A DNA stretch of 64,000 nt from Janthinobacterium sp. PAMC25594 (GTDB lineage: Bacteria > Pseudomonadota > Gammaproteobacteria > Burkholderiales > Burkholderiaceae_D), in NCBI RefSeq assembly GCF_019443505.1, contig NZ_CP080377.1, positions 4,278,001-4,342,000 on the forward strand, read 5' to 3'. Every line of letters begins with the position of its first letter. Position 1 is the stretch's first letter. A program made the position numbers and the translations under genes. This document shows, in pieces, positions 61,989-64,000 of this stretch. The notes under the pieces were generated by a model. The model made no database searches, had not been told where the DNA came from, and saw only the letters and a program-made list of their open reading frames with translations.

Positions 61989-63842
61989 ATGCGCCGTTCC
62001 CAGACTCCCCCTCCGCCCCGCTCGCCAGCCTCCGCCAGCCACAGCGATTTCGCCACCATCAAGACCTTGCTGCCGTATCTATGGGTCTACAAATGGAGAG
62101 TATTGCTGGCGCTGCTATGCCTGGTGGGCGCCAAGCTGGCCAACGTGGGCGTGCCCCTGATCCTGAAAAAACTCGTCGACGCCATGACGATCACGGCGGC
62201 GCATCCGCAAGCGCTGCTGGTGCTGCCGGTCGGCTTGCTGGTGGCCTACGGCTTGCTGCGCCTGTCGACCACCCTGTTTACCGAGCTGCGCGAATTCCTG
62301 TTCGCGCGCGTCACGCAGCGGGCCGTGCGCACCATCGCGCTGCAAGTGTTCCGCCACCTGCATGCCTTGTCGTTGCGTTTTCATTTGAACCGCCAGACGG
62401 GCGGCATGACGCGCGATATCGAACGGGGCACGCGCAGTGTCGGCTCGCTCATTTCCTATACCTTGTTCAATATCCTGCCGACCTTGGTGGAAATCACCCT
62501 CGTGCTCGGCTATCTGGTTTTGCATTACGACATCTGGTTCAGCGTGATCACGACGGTGGCGCTGGTGTCCTACATCGCGTTTACCGTCTTGGTGACGAAC
62601 TGGCGCACGCATTTCCGCCGCACCATGAATGACCTCGACTCGAAGGCGAATACCAAGGCCATCGATTCGCTGATCAACTATGAAACCGTGAAATATTTCG
62701 GCAACGAGGATTATGAGGCGAAGCGCTACGACGAAGGCTTGCAGCGCTATGAATCGGCGGCCGTCAAATCGCAGACTTCCTTGTCCCTGCTCAATACGGG
62801 CCAGTCGCTGATCATCGCCACGGCCGTCACCCTGATCCTGTGGCGCGCCACGGTGGGCGTGATCAACGGCAGCATGACCCTGGGCGACCTGGTGCTGGTG
62901 AACGCCTTCATGATCCAGCTGTATATTCCGCTCAATTTCCTGGGCGTCATTTACCGCGAAATCAAGCAAAGCCTGGCCGACATGGAGCGCCTGTTTTCCC
63001 TGCTGAACGAAAACCGCGAAATCGCCGACACGCCGGACGCCAAGCCGCTCGTCACGCGGGGCGCGGCCGTGCGCTTTGCGCATGTGAATTTCAGCTATGA
63101 AGCCAAGCGGCAAATCCTGTTCGACGTGGATTTCCAGATTCCCGCCGGCACCACGACGGCCGTGGTGGGCCACAGCGGCTCGGGCAAGTCGACCCTGTCG
63201 CGTTTGCTGTTCCGCTTCTACGAAGTCGATGGCGGCGGCATCACCATCGATGGCCAGGACTTGCGCAATATCACGCAGGATTCCCTGCGCGCGGCCATCG
63301 GCATCGTGCCGCAGGACACGGTGCTGTTCAACGACACCATCGAATACAACATCGCCTATGGCAAGCCGGGCGCCAGCAAGGACGCCATCGTGGCGGCCGC
63401 GAAAGCGGCATCGATCCATGATTTTATTGAAAGCTTGCCAGATGGCTACAATTCCATGGTGGGCGAGCGGGGCTTGAAACTGTCGGGCGGCGAAAAGCAG
63501 CGCGTGGCGATTGCCCGCACCTTGCTGAAGGACCCGGCCATCCTGATTTTCGATGAAGCGACATCGGCGCTCGACTCCAAGGCCGAGCAGGCGATCCAGT
63601 CGCAACTGAAGGAAATCGCCAAAAACCGCACCACCCTGGTCATTGCGCACCGCCTGTCGACGGTGGCCGACGCCCAGCAAATCCTGGTGCTTGACCATGG
63701 CCGCATCGTCGAGCGGGGCACGCATCCGCAATTGCTGGCGCTTGACGGCTTGTATGCGCAGATGTGGCAACGCCAGCAGGCGAATCGGGACGATGAGGCG
63801 CAAGAGGACGATGCGCTGGCGGGGCTGGCGCGGGCAAAATAA
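61989..63842 (+). CDS. Atm1-type ABC exporter (fused permease-ATPase)
   Basis: Half-transporter of 617 residues that works as a homodimer in the inner membrane. Six membrane segments lie between about 30 and 320; the segment ETVKYFGNEDYEAKRYDEGL is typical of the Atm1/HMT family that exports glutathione-linked or sulfur compounds and metals. The ATPase has Walker A GHSGSGKST, Q-loop IVPQDTVLFNDT, signature LSGGEKQRVAIART, Walker B ILIFDEATSALD and H-loop IAHRLST. The ATG at 61989 starts MRRSQTPPPPR; a longer frame from 61704 overlaps the thioesterase gene. Confidence 0.92.
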   Translation: MRRSQTPPPPRSPASASHSDFATIKTLLPYLWVYKWRVLLALLCLVGAKLANVGVPLILKKLVDAMTITAAHPQALLVLPVGLLVAYGLLRLSTTLFTELREFLFARVTQRAVRTIALQVFRHLHALSLRFHLNRQTGGMTRDIERGTRSVGSLISYTLFNILPTLVEITLVLGYLVLHYDIWFSVITTVALVSYIAFTVLVTNWRTHFRRTMNDLDSKANTKAIDSLINYETVKYFGNEDYEAKRYDEGLQRYESAAVKSQTSLSLLNTGQSLIIATAVTLILWRATVGVINGSMTLGDLVLVNAFMIQLYIPLNFLGVIYREIKQSLADMERLFSLLNENREIADTPDAKPLVTRGAAVRFAHVNFSYEAKRQILFDVDFQIPAGTTTAVVGHSGSGKSTLSRLLFRFYEVDGGGITIDGQDLRNITQDSLRAAIGIVPQDTVLFNDTIEYNIAYGKPGASKDAIVAAAKAASIHDFIESLPDGYNSMVGERGLKLSGGEKQRVAIARTLLKDPAILIFDEATSALDSKAEQAIQSQLKEIAKNRTTLVIAHRLSTVADAQQILVLDHGRIVERGTHPQLLALDGLYAQMWQRQQANRDDEAQEDDALAGLARAK

Positions 63843-64000
63843 ATCGGCGGCGGACAATCAGTAGGAAAAATGCTACAGCCGCGCTGATTCCGGCGCGCGT
63901 ATAGCGCCTATTTGACGGCAATCGCAGAAAACGGCTGGTTCGGCGCTGAAAATGAAATAAAATTAATGCTATTGGTGGCGTTTGCACCACAGTTGTTTCG
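63843..64000. other. Gene-free end of the window
   Basis: The last 158 bases hold no supported gene. There is a TTGACG at 63913-63918 and an AT-rich stretch at 63951-63971, but no matching -10 box at the usual distance. No terminator is seen after the ABC exporter gene. Confidence 0.4.

Overview
The window looks like a chromosomal segment of a GC-rich betaproteobacterium of the family Oxalobacteraceae, probably Janthinobacterium or a close relative. This is inferred from the 16S rRNA sequence, the rnpA-yidD-yidC-mnmE order, and the mix of Burkholderiales-type genes. In this group rpmH-rnpA-yidC-mnmE is transcribed away from dnaA/oriC, so the origin probably lies just left of base 1. The + strand would then be the leading strand, and both rRNA operons would be co-oriented with replication.

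Layout. 1-4.3 kb: end of rnpA, yidD, yidC, a terminator, a REP-like double palindrome, mnmE and a small periplasmic protein. 4.3-9 kb: a small Cys-rich protein with a decayed tandem copy, an Hpt phosphotransfer protein, a CAP-domain lipoprotein, a CDP-alcohol phosphatidyltransferase, an aldo/keto reductase and a TetR repressor. 9-13.2 kb: a three-subunit membrane dehydrogenase of the gluconate 2-dehydrogenase type (Tat gamma subunit, FAD/GMC subunit, triheme cytochrome c), divergent from the TetR gene. 13.2-21.9 kb (minus strand): DacC-type carboxypeptidase, alpha/beta hydrolase, thioredoxin-like ferredoxin, VanZ protein, a Mla-like MCE lipid-transport operon (permease, ATPase, MCE protein, lipoprotein) and a B12-binding radical SAM enzyme. 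22-31.3 kb: a tightly overlapping five-gene alpha-2-macroglobulin operon matching E. coli yfaA-yfaT-yfaS-yfaQ-yfaP.

31.3-36.9 kb and 44.4-50.0 kb are two nearly identical rrn operons (16S, tRNA-Ile, tRNA-Ala, 23S, 5S) in direct orientation, offset by exactly 13,075 bases. Between them lie a two-component system, a PAP2-like membrane protein lacking catalytic residues, a DUF2868 membrane protein paired with a DUF3482 GTPase, a LysR pseudogene and a tartrate/D-malate dehydrogenase. 50-64 kb: a PagL-like outer-membrane protein, a 3-hydroxyisobutyrate dehydrogenase-like enzyme, an M20 amidohydrolase, a molybdopterin oxidoreductase with an aminopeptidase lipoprotein, two tandem long-chain acyl-CoA ligases, PhoD, an acyl-CoA thioesterase and an Atm1-type ABC exporter.

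The best candidate for an under-described system is the macroglobulin operon. Its macroglobulin keeps a CxEQ thioester motif, its DUF1175 partner has an NlpC/P60-like Cys/His signature, and its DUF2300 partner combines an SxxK motif, a SpoIID-like segment and an HExxH motif. Together they suggest an envelope-defence and peptidoglycan-linked complex. A second theme is envelope-lipid genes around the rRNA operons (PAP2-like, PagL-like) that look catalytically altered. No CRISPR array, phage or intact insertion sequence was seen.
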